From Diabrotica undecimpunctata (lineage: Eukaryota > Arthropoda > Insecta > Coleoptera > Chrysomelidae): a stretch of 64,000 nt of DNA. This document shows, one piece after another, positions 43,800 through 56,145 of the stretch. The stretch lies in assembly GCF_040954645.1 (NCBI RefSeq), contig NC_092805.1, positions 16,146,741-16,210,740 on the forward strand, given 5' to 3'. A model generated the notes under the pieces. It was not told where the DNA came from. It searched no databases and saw nothing but the letters and a program-made list of their open reading frames with translations. Position 1 is the first letter of the stretch. Each line of letters begins with the position of its first letter. A program made the position numbers and the translations under genes.

Positions 43800-46023
43800 T
43801 AAAGCTCGGATTTATAGGCAACAAAAATTGAAGAAAAAGGCGCCTTTATAGGCAAAGAGTTTTATTAAAAAAGGCAGGAATATTAACATTTAGGCAAAAT
43901 ATAGGCAATAGAGGAATATAACTTATTATTTATTGTACAAAGTGAATTAACGTAATATTAACTTAAGGCAGTTATATTTACACGTCATAATCATAACATT
44001 AGTATAAATAAACTAGTATCTAAATAACTGTAAATTAATAATTAAACATTGTAACCACTTAAAATTTTATCATTAATAGAAACAACTAAATGTTTTTCAA
44101 TATTTTCGGTCTTAAAACTATGTCTTCGATCACTTAAAATTAATTTGTACATTGAAAACGAACGTTCGACATCGACAGATGTAATTGGAGCATATTTCAG
44201 AGCGGATAATAAATCTGGCATAATTTGAAATTCCTCGGAAAATGTCCCATTCAAAACTTTAGCAACATTAGATAAAAACGAAAAACCTTCATTCTTGTCG
44301 AAAACATATTTTATTTTTTTTTTAATTAATTGACCGTTACTTCCAGGTGCCGATTTAATTTTCCTCTTTAAATTAACTATTAATTTTACTGACTTACATA
44401 AATGTATCTCTTGTTTTTCTAATAAGGTAATTGTGGTAACTATTAATTTAAAATTACCATTGATATAAGCGAGTTCCTGTTTCAATTTGGGATTTTTTAA
44501 TATTTTTTTTTTTGCTTCTCGGATGGCTTCGGAAATATCATCATCAAATTCTGACATAACTAATTCTATTGCAGTGTTCAAAGTAAAAAAAACTGCTTCG
44601 AGCCAGGTTCCCCACCTTGTAATTACTGGTTTAGGTGGCAAAGGGACACCGGGAAGTCTTTCTTTATATATTTGCACCCTCAACGGAGCCTTTACAAAAA
44701 CTTTTTTCATAAAATTTATAAAATTATTTACCAACGGAAACTGATTTCTTATTTATTCGGCAATTCTATTTACCCCGTGGGCTACACAAGTGCAATGAAT
44801 TAAATTAGGATAAAAAATCTTTAAATTAACAGCAGCTTTTAACATATATGCCGCAGCATCTGAAAGCATTAAAACTATTTTATTCACTGGTATAGCTTTG
44901 GGTAAAAAGAGGTTTGTTATATAACTATCTTGTATAAATCGACTTATTGTTAAATTGTTTGTTTTTTCCAATTCTTTAACGGCAACTAAATAAGGTTTTC
45001 TCGCAAAGTTTTCGTTCAAAATTCCAATCATTAAATTAGCTATATACCTGCCGCATACATCTGTCGTTTCATCCACGATAATATATAAAAAATTGCCCTC
45101 TAACTTCCGCTTAATTTTTGAAATACATTCCACATAACATTTTTCCACAGTATGTTTTCTCAATGTACTCTTGTCCGGTAAGGATTTATTAAGATATTTT
45201 TCGAAAAAGCATTTAAAACTAGGGTTATTAACTTTGTATAGAGGAATGTTGGATGCAATCATCATCTGGCATAAATCAAATTTAAATGCGTCTTCCTCTT
45301 TTTTTTGAACTGCTTAAACTATCCCGCAGAGATATTTGGGCTAACTTAGAGGAATTTAATTTTTCCAAATTACGTTTATGAAGTGGGGTTCCACAATGCT
45401 GGTCAATAAAGTACTTTTTTCTACTTGAAATCTGAGAATTAAAAAAAAAAGAATTAGAATTCTAAAACCGCTTTAGAATTTAGTTATGTTGTGGGACGAG
45501 AAAAAAAGAGAAAAAATAAAACTTACCGATTTGCCGCATGGTTTACAAAATGCTCCATCTTCTTCTAGAGAAAGTTCCGAATAAAGTGCGATCCATAGCC
45601 TTAATCTAGATGTCATCTTTTCACACAAATGTCTAAAACGTTTTAAAACGTGTTCTTTGCTTTTCGGTATACGCAACAAAACTAAACTAGGATATAGCAA
45701 TTTGTGACTAAACTTTGATACAGTAACCGACTGTACAACTGATAATAAACTAATAAAGCTTAGGGATTTCCAAATAGTTAACCCTCAAGTCTCGATCAGG
45801 TATATTTTTCTAGAAATCTGTTATATAAACAAACCATTAATATTTTATTATTGACCCAAAATTTTATTATAGAATGGTTTAAATAGTAATAGAATAATAT
45901 CATGGGTAGTACCATGAAATTTTAAAAAAGGCACAAATAGGCGGAATTTACGAAAAAAGGCAAAAAGTACAAAAAACAATTATAATAGGCAAAAAAGGTA
46001 TTTTGCCTATAATCCGAGCTTTA
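43800..46023 (-). mobile_element. hAT element, copy 2 (complete ends)
   Basis: Same terminal repeats as 34399-36621 (TAAAGCTCGGATTTATAGGC at the left, matching reversed right end). Exact 8-bp duplication GTAATTAC at 43792-43799 and 46024-46031. Length 2224 bp, one base different from copy 1. By eye the two copies differ at roughly 3-5 percent of positions. Different target duplications show two independent insertions. Confidence 0.95.
44042..45700 (-). pseudogene. hAT transposase, copy 2, two exons, broken
   Basis: Less damaged than copy 1. Exon 1 (to 45527) with GAFCKPCGKS; intron 45526-45432 with GTAAGT and CTCAG; exon 2 with ISSRKKYFIDQHCGTPLHKR, where the BED-finger region reads HC and copy 1 reads YY. 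From 45265 the frame is open through VDETTDVCGRYIANLMIGIL and KPYLVAVKE to a TAA inside IAE*IRNQFPLVN (44753-44755; copy 1 has GAA). It is then open again for 230 codons through VITRWGTWLEA, EAKKKILKNPKLKQELAYI and SVDVERSFSMYKLI to 44042. A frameshift near 45300 separates the finger from the core. Confidence 0.88.
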
Positions 46024-46069
46024 GTAATTACCATTATTCTACTGTTTTTTTATTTTAAATTTAATGTTT

Positions 46070-46885
46070 ATTTACAGCCATAGTGGCAGATAACATCGAA
46101 GATCTTCAATGCCTTTTAAATGATCTAACTCTTGCAAGTGAACCTCGGGGTTTGAAAATAAATATCAAGAAGACAAAAACAATGATTATATAAGTAGAAA
46201 TGATTGCCCCAACGCAAAGATATACGTTTCTGGAGAAGACATCGAATAGGTCAGGCGATTTAAATACTTGGGTTGTTTGCTGAACGAGGGTTGGGACACC
46301 GAGAATGAAATAAAGAGCAGAGTTGAACAAGCCAGAAATGCTTTTTTGAGGCTTCATAAGTTTCTGACTGATCGCAAATTGGACTTCAACCTCCGATACA
46401 AGATGCTTAAGTGTTACGTGTGGCCTGTTCTCTTGTACGGAATGGAAGCATGGACGTTAAAGGCCAGTTCCATTAACAAACTTGAAGTGTTTGAAATGTG
46501 GTGCCTGCGTCGAATGCTTAGAATATCATGGACGGACAGGGTCAGAAATGAGGACGTACTCGGAAGAGCGGGCTGACAGGATAGGGAACTTTTTAGTTAT
46601 GTAAAAAGTAAGAAGACTGCATACTTGGGACACATATTACGAGGAGAAAGATATACTTTTCAGCAACTGATATTCGAAGGGAAGATAGAGGGTAGGAGAG
46701 GTCTGGGACGTAAAAAAATGTCATGGCTGCGCAATATTCGACAATGGACAGGAATCCACAGCTATGAAATGCTTCGCAATGCTGCTATAAACAGAATTAT
46801 TTAATCTTGACTATTTAACATCTCACCTGACAAGACGATGTACGGTGAACGCCTACGCAGAAATGCACGGCACCTTAAGAAGAAG
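46070..46885 (+). pseudogene. RTE-A-like LINE, 5'-truncated
   Basis: Starts just after the RT active site: VADNIEDLQCLLNDLTLASE, GLKINIKKTKTMI, RFKYLGCLLNEGWDTENEIK, ARNAFLRLHKFLTDRKLDFN, WPVLLYGMEAWTLKASSINK, WCLRRMLRISWTDRVRNEDV, then past a stop KTAYLGHILRGERYTFQQLI and GRRGLGRKKMSWLRNIRQW. Ends near AAGAAGAAGAAG (46876-46888). Two stops and a frameshift. The tail abuts a jockey-like element of opposite orientation. Confidence 0.82.
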
Positions 46886-46888
46886 AAG

Positions 46889-48300
46889 AATGTTTATTTA
46901 TTTATTTTCAACGGGCTGCTGTCCAATAATATTAACAATGTTTACAATGTATACAATAAAACAAAATAAAGTATAAATATCACAAACTTAATCACGTAAT
47001 TTAGTTTTACACATCAAAATGATGCTTGCCTATTCCACAGCGACTCAAATCACATGCCTGAGACCAGAAATGAATTCGGCCTTCGGTGCAAAAAAAATCT
47101 AGATCTGGGTGAATATTTGCCCATCTTGGTGCTCGAGATAAAAAATTATTATATGCATAGTTGATTCTGTGAAGAGGAACATAAAAAGTTTGGTTTAATC
47201 GTGTTCTACGTAGAAGTACATGCAGACCAAACTGCTCAAGTAGCTGAGGACACAAGACTGTAGAATTAATTATGCCATAAAGCATCTTTGCATCTTTAAT
47301 TAATTGTCAATTGTAAGAGAATACCAAATTGGGTTTCAATTTGATCATAATTCACTTGATTTAATTCAAAATGTATACCCTGTTTATATGCTAGATATTT
47401 CAAGAACTTGTGTTGAACTGTCTCAATTTTTGATATGTAAATATTATAAGATGGAGACCATACACAAGAACAATACTCAATTACAATATAGTAATTTAAT
47501 CGCTTCAATATTCTGAAAGTCTAGTGAATCTTTTTATAAAGCGAATCATTTGTAAAGACTTGGAAATTATTGACATAATGCGGTTTAAAGTCTATATTTA
47601 TTCTCAGACATATTATTATCACGAATTTCGGTAATCCAGTCAACAAGAATGTTCTGTATATTATAATTATATTCTATTGGGTCCCTCGATCGTTCAAAAA
47701 AAAACAGCATGATACTTGGATGCGTTCAGGGCCATGGCATTCAATACACACCACTCACTCAACTCATCGAGATCCTGTTAAAGATTAACACAATCTACTG
47801 TATTATTGATAATTGTGTAAAACTTTAGATCGTCCGCAAAAAGAATAGATGAACTATGAAAGAAACAGTGGTGTATATCATTGATGAATGGGGGGTCCCA
47901 AATGAGAACCCTGACGTACTCCTGAATGAACCTTAATCGCACTGGAAACAAAATCCCTGATACACACCATCTGAACTCGGTCAATAAGTATGTTCTCAGC
48001 CATCTGAGAAGTGGTCCGTTAACACCCATTTTTTTAAGTTTAAATATTATGGTTGACCCGATCAAAGGCCCTAGTGAAATCAATGTATAGTGCATGTACC
48101 CTACAGACCTTCTCCATGGCCCTCCTCAGGAAGTCCACAAACACTATTATATTACATTCAGTTGTTTTGTATTACACTAATTATTCTAATGGGCCTGTAA
48201 TTATTAACCAATGAATTATCTCCCGCTTTAAAAATAGGTGTTAAAAAACTATTTTGCCAGCATTCTGCAAATTCATCCTTATTTAAGGATAGATTAAATT
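46889..48300 (-). pseudogene. jockey/CR1-like LINE, degenerate
   Basis: Minus strand from 48300: SFLTPIFKAGDNSLVNNYRP (RT fingers), ALYIDFTRAF (motif A), KLKKMGVNGPLLRWLRTYLL, FINDIHHCFFHSSSILFADD (intact FADD, 47830), QQDLDELSEWCVLNAMALNA, IEYCSCVWSPSYNIYISKIE (YxxxVWxP thumb) and the C-terminal VPLHRINYAYNNFLSRAPRW, LDFFC. No RNase H, as in jockey/CR1 types. Several frameshifts, one in a run of T at 47696-47706. The 3' end carries an AATAAATAAATAAA stretch. 5'-truncated. Confidence 0.8.
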
Positions 48301-48323
48301 TTATTTAAGGATAGATTAATGTT
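48278..48323. repeat. 21-bp tandem repeat
   Basis: TTATTTAAGGATAGATTAA occurs twice in a row at the truncated 5' edge of the jockey-like element; it could be a duplicated junction. Confidence 0.6.
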
Positions 48324-48399
48324 GTAATAAATGCAAATAATTAGTTTTACCTTCAACGTTAAAGTCTCACCCAAAAATTGTTTTCTTGTTATTAAAATG

Positions 48400-48700
48400 T
48401 CATTCTGTGGAAGTAGTTACACTAAATCCTGCACCTCATTTCTTAAGTCCTTGTCGGGGCGTGGTTAATACTCTGTTAGCTTGTTGCCTCCATTAGCTGC
48501 GATCCTGTACCTGCTGGATGGTTTCATAAAGGGGCACCAGAGTCTTGATTTGGTCCCACCATCTTCATTTGGTCTACCTTGTAGAGATCTTCCTCTTTGT
48601 CTTCTGATTTTTACCTTTCCTTCTACTACCAATATTTCCTTAGTCCCGGTTATTAATAAGGCGCGGGGATTGGCGCGGGGGTAGACTTATTGATCTGGAG
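48400..48700 (-). pseudogene. RTE-like LINE C-terminal remnant
   Basis: Minus strand, shifting frames: RRQRGRSLQGRP, WWDQIKTLVPLYETIQQVQD, RQQANRVLTTPRQGLKK, resembling the GRGRPxxRWxDxI...DRxxWR end of RTE-type proteins followed by a lysine-rich tail. Only the C-terminus is present. Confidence 0.5.
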
Positions 48701-48945
48701 ACAAGGGTATGAATGAATGAATTATTTTGTGAAGGTGAATGATGAGAGTATGCAATTATCTGCAGTCAAGTAATCAAACGGGCGGTTTTCACATAATTGT
48801 CGCATGGCCTTAGATGGTAAAGATGAGGGTTTGTATTGCAAGAGCCACACAATTCGAATAGCCAACTTCAGCAATTAAGGAAACCGGACGTTGTGTTAAC
48901 GGAACAACGCAGGACCACAGTAAAACAAAAGTAAGACGACAGTAA

Positions 48946-49018
48946 GACAGCGACTAGTTGGCGGCAAGACAGCGACTAGTTAGCGACAAGACAGCGACTA
49001 GTTAGCGGCAAGACAGCG
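48946..49018. repeat. 22-bp minisatellite, about 3.3 copies
   Basis: GACAGCGACTAGTTAGCGGCAA repeated, with single-base variants; the last copy is partial (GACAGCGTGG). Confidence 0.85.
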
Positions 49019-50639
49019 TGGCAAACATAATTGACAACAAAGTTAGCCAAGTATAACTGATTCCTTCTGTCGCTGATACACAAGTGAAGATTTATTTGAG
49101 ATATTCCATTAGGGCTTAAATTATTTTCATCTAAGAAGGAGGAATTTTGATGATCATGCAAAATTAGCCCTAATTATGAATTAGAACAGAGAACAGTTTC
49201 AAGTCGAAAAGACTTTCTCTTAAAACGATCTACTGCTAGAGAAAACACAGCTAGCAGTGAGCCGTATAAATAGTTTTAGAAAACGACCAGAAAATTCATT
49301 GTATCGGTTCTTGGAACTTAAGGGTTAGCGATTAAATAACGTAAACAAACGGTTGAGTCGTTTCTGCAAAAACAAAGAATCTTATGGCCACAATGAAGTG
49401 GCCATGTTGCAATGGCACATGCATATTCTGCTGATTTGTAGCCATGGGCGTAGAAAAAAAAAATTTAAGAAGTATATAATTGGGAGACATTGTGGGATAC
49501 TTTGGACAGGATTCACTGGTACATTGTTCTTCAACTATCTCTAAAAATAGAAAGTTCTTTAACCCTTCATTGATTATGAACGGAAGATTTTGCTTGCATA
49601 AGTTATAATGGTTCCGTAATTGCTCCATACGGTTAGAGATCCTTTCTTATGGATAGGAATAAAGGTCATTTCAAACCACCCTATCTATGTATGCCAATCT
49701 TGTATACTACTTTCAGTGTGTCAAATTCCTCCACGGGTATATGTTAACACACTAACATTTGTACTATATTTTGCTGCTATATTTATGGACTATTTTTTGC
49801 TGCTGTATGATATATTTATGGAAATATAAATCGTAGTTAAAATAACTTGTTGAAAGATTTAATGCCCGATTTGAATATTAGCCACATTACATTCCTATGT
49901 CGAATTTTATAGTAGCATTAGAAGATATCAATAATCCGAAATTCCCATTCTAAAATAATTCTAAAAGTGTTTCTCTCTCGCACTTTGCAAACAAAATTTA
50001 ATTTGCAAATGGTGTTTATCTCGCCGGAAAGTTCAACATAATAAGTTTTTCCCATTTTGCCTGGGATATCGGACCAGATAAAGAAATACTTTTTAAATTT
50101 ATCGAGCTGCTTGGAAAAGTTTGGCGTTTTCACTTACCCCAAAAATTTATGTAAAGGCGAATCTCTCTCTCTTAAAAAGTTTTTAGAGTGCTTGTGTAAA
50201 TTTTTATATAAAACGATCCTTTCGGAATGATAAAAGCTAAGAAGTGCCTTTCGTTTATGGATTTATGAAATAAGTAAAAACGAGGCTCTTTATTGGGTAA
50301 ATACAATGTTGCTTTAGGTTAAGCGATGCTTTGCAAATACTTAAAACTACTTGTTTTGTTATTCACTACAGCAATTTTAGGAGTAGCAATTTTTTTCAAT
50401 TGATATTGTGTACATCGTTGATGTTGTCATTTCAGTAAAATTTCTTTAAAGTTTTTGATCTTATGCTTGTCAAAATCTTGTGTGTTTTCAAGCGGTGGAT
50501 TTGTTAGCTGTGATTTAAGCACATATGAGTTTTCGCAACTAATATTGAAAGGACAAAATAGTAGGCAAACATACCATTCTCATTCTTTTTATACTGCCTT
50601 ACTCATATAGGGTGTTCGCGAATTATCTTAAGGCCAGAA
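49019..50639. other. non-coding stretch
   Basis: No family resemblance in the short open frames here (49332-49628, 49918-50133). Confidence 0.3.
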
Positions 50640-51125
50640 GTCGTTCGCGGCATGACAGAGCTCGCCAGTGTTGTTTCTTTCCTTGGATAATTAGTTGAGA
50701 GATTGCATATCTTTTTACTCTTAGAATATGTTTCAGATATCCAGTTTTTCGTATCTTGATCAAATTGATGTCAGTATTTGACTTTTCATTCTGCGCAGAG
50801 TCCACATTTCGAAAGCCTTCAACTTATTAATGGAGGATATTTTCAACATCCAGGTCCCCATGCCGTAAAACAATATGGACCACACATAGAATCCTGTAGC
50901 GGAGATGAAAAGAAAGATTTCGGTTACTTGTAGCGGTTTAATTTTAACAAAGCTTGTGTTGCTTGTTTGGCACGGCATTGTATTTCTTGTTAAGAGTCCC
51001 GTTTGTCATTCACTATCATTTCCAAGTATTTGCATGTTCTCACTTGCTCGATTGGAGCATTATCCATTTGCAGTCATGATCCTAAAAGTGCGTTTTTTGT
51101 TGTTACTATGCATTTAATTTTTTTT
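50640..51125 (-). pseudogene. RTE-A-like LINE remnant
   Basis: Minus strand: QVRTCKYLEMI-like piece near 51030 in one frame, FYVWSILFYGMGTWMLKISS then INKLKAFEMWTLRRMKS near 50900-50770, and KIRKTGYLKHILRVKRYAIS then QLIIQGK near 50740-50670. This is the RTE-A thumb and linker order (LLYGMEAWTLK, NKLEAFEMWxLRRM, KxxYLGHxxRxxRY). Multiple frameshifts; no active site. Confidence 0.7.
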
Positions 51126-51174
51126 GAATTTCTCTTATCAGTTATCCATGTAGTTATCTGTGATGTGATAAGGT

Positions 51175-51535
51175 AACAGAAGCTTTTACGCATTACAAGA
51201 CATACTGAAGTCAAAGATTTTGTCGAGATCATGGAAGATCTAAATAAGCAGAACAGTGATTAGACCACTCATAGCATACGGCTTAGAAACTTGGGACCAG
51301 AACAAAACAAAACAAGCTATTGTTATGGCGTTTTGATCGCACAATACAGAAGACCTATAGGCAGACCTAGACTCAAATCGAGATACACAACTGGCGTGAA
51401 GACGTACGGAGGGTTGTGAATCTTGAGAAAGGGGGAGAGAGGAAGAAAGAGAGTGAGTGTTAATATAAAAATAGATTTACTAGATTAGTTGCCGTCCTTC
51501 GATATAAAACGGCACTACAGGAAGAAAAAATGTTT
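51175..51535 (+). pseudogene. RTE-like LINE thumb remnant
   Basis: LKSKILSRSWKI then RTVIRPLIAYGLETWDQN and, after decay, RPIGRPRLKSRY. TVIRPxxxYGxETW and (K)RPxGRPRxRW are the RTE thumb and C-terminal blocks. Strongly eroded. Confidence 0.5.
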
Positions 51536-51539
51536 TAAA

Positions 51540-53265
51540 AATATCTTGGATTACGTAGTTTGACCTTTGACCAAGTGTCTATTATTTTATGGAATGTTAT
51601 GTTATAGTATCTAATTATTTCTATCAGTTTAAGCACTTTATGTTATTAATAATTGTTTTTATGCACGAGAATTACAATATTTCAACGCTATTCCCATCTC
51701 GATTAGCAAGTAATTAGACCAACAGCGATTATTTTACTCAACATCGCAAATTAAAATAATATAACTCTTGAAAAATGACAAAATTATACTTATACTATCT
51801 CAATAAAGAGCATGAATATGTGAACAATGTGATAAATAGAATTAAGTATGACAGAAATGTGTGTCTCGAGACCACACAAGTTGCTGCGGGGTTAATTTTC
51901 TTAACGCTATTACCATAGTTGGAGTTACGGATGATAGGGGAGATCGAGGGAGGGGCATTTTATCACCTCACATGTTATTATCGTCGATGTTTGAAGTATT
52001 TATTGACATGGTTTATTAGTTGGGAATTGTAATTATAGGGAAGCGCAGGTTTGATTACAATTTTTTAATCGAAAACAAGTTTGTCGAACGTGATATTAAA
52101 GTATAGACTTCATTTCAGTATAAAAAATTAACAGATTTTATCAAAAAAAGTAGCCACACTGATTTTCTAATGGCTTCGATATTGGATGTTTGATGAAATT
52201 TATAAAAGTAATTAAGTAAGTATTTACTTTTTGCATCTGCATGTTCTGTGTTCTTCAAACATTACTCTATTTTCTAGCTTTTGTTTTTCAATTACTCACT
52301 TGATGTTGCGGACTTTTTTAAATACTAATTTTTCTGATACATTTATAAGGTAGAGTATAACCTATTTGCCATCCTTCTTATCTACACGTTCGTCATTCTA
52401 TCTACCCATAAAATTTGCAGAAAGCTTTCGCAAAGACACATCTTGGGCGATAGCAAATGGCTATCAGATCAGCGTTGACGATAATAAGTCTTATTACAAT
52501 TTGTCACGATTGTCAAGGATACCACTAAAATAATTTTGCGGATACGAGTAGCCAGCCCCCCCCCCCCTTATTCTCTTATTATATAATTTAATGTATTTGT
52601 CAAGTTTAGGCGTCCAGTCCAGGCTTTAATATGTGTATACTACTACTATTATACCAAGAATATTGTAAAATTGTATCTACTTTATTTGTTCACGTTTCGA
52701 CCTCCAGGTTGGAAGACGTTTTCAAAATACTTTCTTTCCATTAAATGGTTAAATTCCAGTATATATTAACAATGTTATCAAAGCACATGGCTTAATAATC
52801 ACATGAAAAACAAGTGTTTTCGCGCAGTCTAGCAAATGGATTACAGTGCCAAGAGAACTGACGATAATCAATTATTGCATTATGATTCAGTCTCGTGGAA
52901 TAATGGAGTGGCCACTATTAATGTACGAAGGCAAAATCCAAAGACCACTCCATCAAATTATCAAAGCAACCTTATAGATACACGGCGATAAAGCAATATC
53001 AAGGCACTTAAATTAGTTTACAGCTTTCTGTACTAATAAATTTATTTATTTTATTGACTTTTATTTGCACTTATAACAATTATATTGCCATTACCATAAT
53101 TAGGTAGGTTTGTTTTAAATTAATATATTTATTTCAAACGAAACAACGACCTTTTTGTGCTTACAGTAAACTATCAATATTCCCAAACGGCGATTTTCGT
53201 TTAAGTATTTCTAAGCTAAGTTTTCTTTTACTGAGCCACCACTGCTTAATCTTTTTTTTTCTTAT
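51540..53265. other. non-coding stretch
   Basis: Contains a C homopolymer (52557-52566). No supported gene. Confidence 0.3.
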
Positions 53266-53269
53266 AGTT

Positions 53270-53580
53270 ACATTACCGGTATCTATTATTGGATAACATG
53301 TTGGCTTCCATCCTCACTATCGTGGCTTTATTAACACTAAGTAATGATGTAGTCGACTTTCCCTACTATTGTCTTAAATTTTTAAGCCTTGATGTTGTTC
53401 TTCTAACAGGATCACATTTACCTCGGATCTTTTCCTGTATGATGAGATCATATTTTAACCAAAATATTGCAGCTTGCCCATTTTTATTATATGGACCAGT
53501 TGTTTTCCTTGGTTCAGCCGTGTAAGAAGCTCTCCATTTCTAATTCTGTTGACAGAGTTTATATTTAGTTTAGGAAAGAT
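53270..53580 (-). pseudogene. RTE-A-like LINE 3' end
   Basis: Minus strand: IRNGELLTRLNQGKQLVHII, KMGKLQYFG, LIIQEKIRGKCDPVRRTTS (shifted), LKNLRQ, then TSLLSVNKATIVRMEANML, the same order as the end of RTE-A (MLRRMGKDKEV.., KLQYLGH, IIQGKxxGKRxxGRRRISWL, LFRAAVxKxxIAxMxAN). 5'-truncated with several frameshifts. Confidence 0.65.
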
Positions 53581-53584
53581 ATAA

Positions 53585-56060
53585 AAATGTGTTAGTCTAA
53601 CTCGAAGATCAACACTAAGATGATAATGAATTCATTAATTAGTTATTAAGAAGACCTGCATTTGGCCAGTAGTAAGGTATCATTGGTATCATAACACTTT
53701 GAGACTTTTGCTACTTGTCCCTAATTCTCATTATTGGCCACATGCATCTAATTTAAAGACGTTTTAGGCAACAGCATCCATAAATTCCTATAAGGCTAAA
53801 AAGTTAATAAATACAGATACATAATTTAATGAAAAAAGACATTATAAAATAAAAATTGTATTTGCCTGGAAGATAAATTAAATTACCTCTGTTTATTGAC
53901 TAACTTCGCAATTATCCACGAGCCATAATGGTTTTTTACGAAATAATACCAGTATAAAGCTGTCATTTCAATCAAAAAGCCATCCATTTAGTGACGTCCT
54001 CGAGATATAATTTGACTAATGGCCGTCGTATGTATATAAAAAAAGAAAACTTCTCCCCTTCGCCCCGCAATGTTTATTAAACTATAGATTGTAGAATGTA
54101 GAACCAATCTAGAGTCAATTTAAAAGTACATCATCATACGGGAGTAAGTGCAGGTCTACAACGGCCGATGATTGATATGACAAGAGGTGCATGGTTCAAC
54201 GGCCAATCTCAAGGTGACTTTCATATTTCAATAGTGAGCCCAGGGCCGGCATTTTCTTATTAATAAAAAATAGTGAGCACTCGTCTTCGCAATTTTAAAA
54301 ATAAAACAGGCAGTTTTAATAGTAAGTTTTAATAGTCAGTTAAAATGGGTATAATATACAATTGTGATTTCGATTTAACCCATTAATGCCCACCGCCAAA
54401 AGAGAAACTAAAAATACCTAAATCTTTTAGGAGATGCTTTAAATTATGATCGTAATTATATATAAAACATATTTTGTATATTTTTTAAATTTGGTTTTTG
54501 AAAAAAATGGTGTACCCAAGCAGTTACACTGCTTACATGCAGACCAAGGAAACATTTATTAAAAATACATACATATACATAAAAACACAATTAATTATAA
54601 GTGAAATATTTTAAAACACTCTCTCTGCTTAGTGCAAAGAGTTACATTGCATTTTTATCACATCCATCTAACTCTCATGTGGCATTGGCGACATTTTCGA
54701 GAGTTCGTGGTTCTTTTAGAAAAATGATCATGTACTAACCTATGTCCAGAAGGGTTTTAAGGGGGTACAGATACCAATATATCCTCTCTTCTACTTCCCA
54801 CAGAGTATTTAACACCAGTAAATACTGGCTACCCCTAAGAATTATGTGATTTTACGCCTACAAACTGCAATAAAAAAAATAACAACTCTTGGAGACCACT
54901 ATTACACAAAATATGCTCGGAGATCAGCAATACACTACTTGTTGTAGTACATAAGAAAATGTAGTACATGTACTGATCTTGTATTCCTTCAGAATGGTTT
55001 CGGGAATCATTTCAGTCTACCTGTGGAATGGTGTCTTGGATATGACTCGTATAATACGGTGTGAACTTAGCAACTATACAAAATATGCCTACGACAACAC
55101 TCCAATATACCCAAGTTCTATAAATATAAGTTCAGGCCGATATCCCCAACGAGAGTGATATATATAAAACCACGAGGCTGATAACCTATTTCCACTTAGC
55201 ACCAAATTTTAAAAACTACTGTCAAGATGACGTATCGGAAGAATCCTTGATAACCCTTGCCAGATACAAAGGCTGCTACCCAAAATACCGTTAATTTCTT
55301 AAGAAAATTCAGTGATACCAATATAGAATTGAATCACTCTATATGTCAGATAAATACACTAGTTCAAAGTACCTAATGTCTGCAATAGACTACTTTAACA
55401 AAGATACAGAACAAGGTGAGTGAAAGTATTTTAGAGCAAAGAAAATGTCCAACATTCGAGCGTACCGACAGCGTACCGTAGCTAATTACTTCCAAAAACA
55501 TCATGGAGATATGGGAGAAATTGGGGCAACTATCTGTTGTCTATAACAAGGTTATCGACTTTTGCATATTATGGAAGGGTGGAGCAATCTTATTAACAAA
55601 AATAATATTTTATTTAGATGGTTGAATCTTTAAAACTGAACAACAGTGGTGAGAAGAGGTAGATTGAACATACTAATCTAAATTGTTGATATCCATTTGG
55701 CATATGGTTGTATAGAAAATTGACTGCTGAAAATATCGTACTTACAGTTATCAATAAAGAAACCTTACGAAGACTCTTAATAAGTACGGAGCTAGTCAAT
55801 ATAATAAAAATGTATCTCTTATACATTGGGTCCTGTAATTAAAAGCAATACAGCTAATTTTCAAGCGAAAGAATTATTAAACTGCTTTTTATTTCGAACA
55901 ACAGTCACCAGGACATCGTAAATCGTAATAATGTATAATAGCTTTAGAAAAAAAGGCTTTTTAAGAAAAATAAATTATTAGGCAAACAGAATTTTGCATT
56001 TAACACTCATAATAAATATTTCTTATCGTTTTGAGTGCGACACTTTGCACTTAGCACTTA
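53585..56060. other. non-coding stretch
   Basis: About 2.5 kb with no coding or repeat signal I can support. Confidence 0.35.
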
Positions 56061-56064
56061 ATTT

Positions 56065-56145
56065 CTAACCAATGACAAGCTGCGACGACATGACACACCC
56101 ACCGATCACGTGTCTAAAACTCTTTATCCTGAGCTTATCTTGAAA
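56065..56145. mobile_element. half copy (one arm) of the foldback MITE
   Basis: TAACCAATGACAAGCTGCGA, then ACACACCCACCGATCAC, matches the right arm of 17644-17803, and a less exact CTGAGCTTATCTTGAAATTG follows. The left arm is absent. Confidence 0.7.

Noticed and set aside
52680..52740. Hammerhead-like motif (GGTCGAAACG with CTGGAGG)
   Set aside because: The CUGANGA core is not present, so the catalytic fold is not supported.
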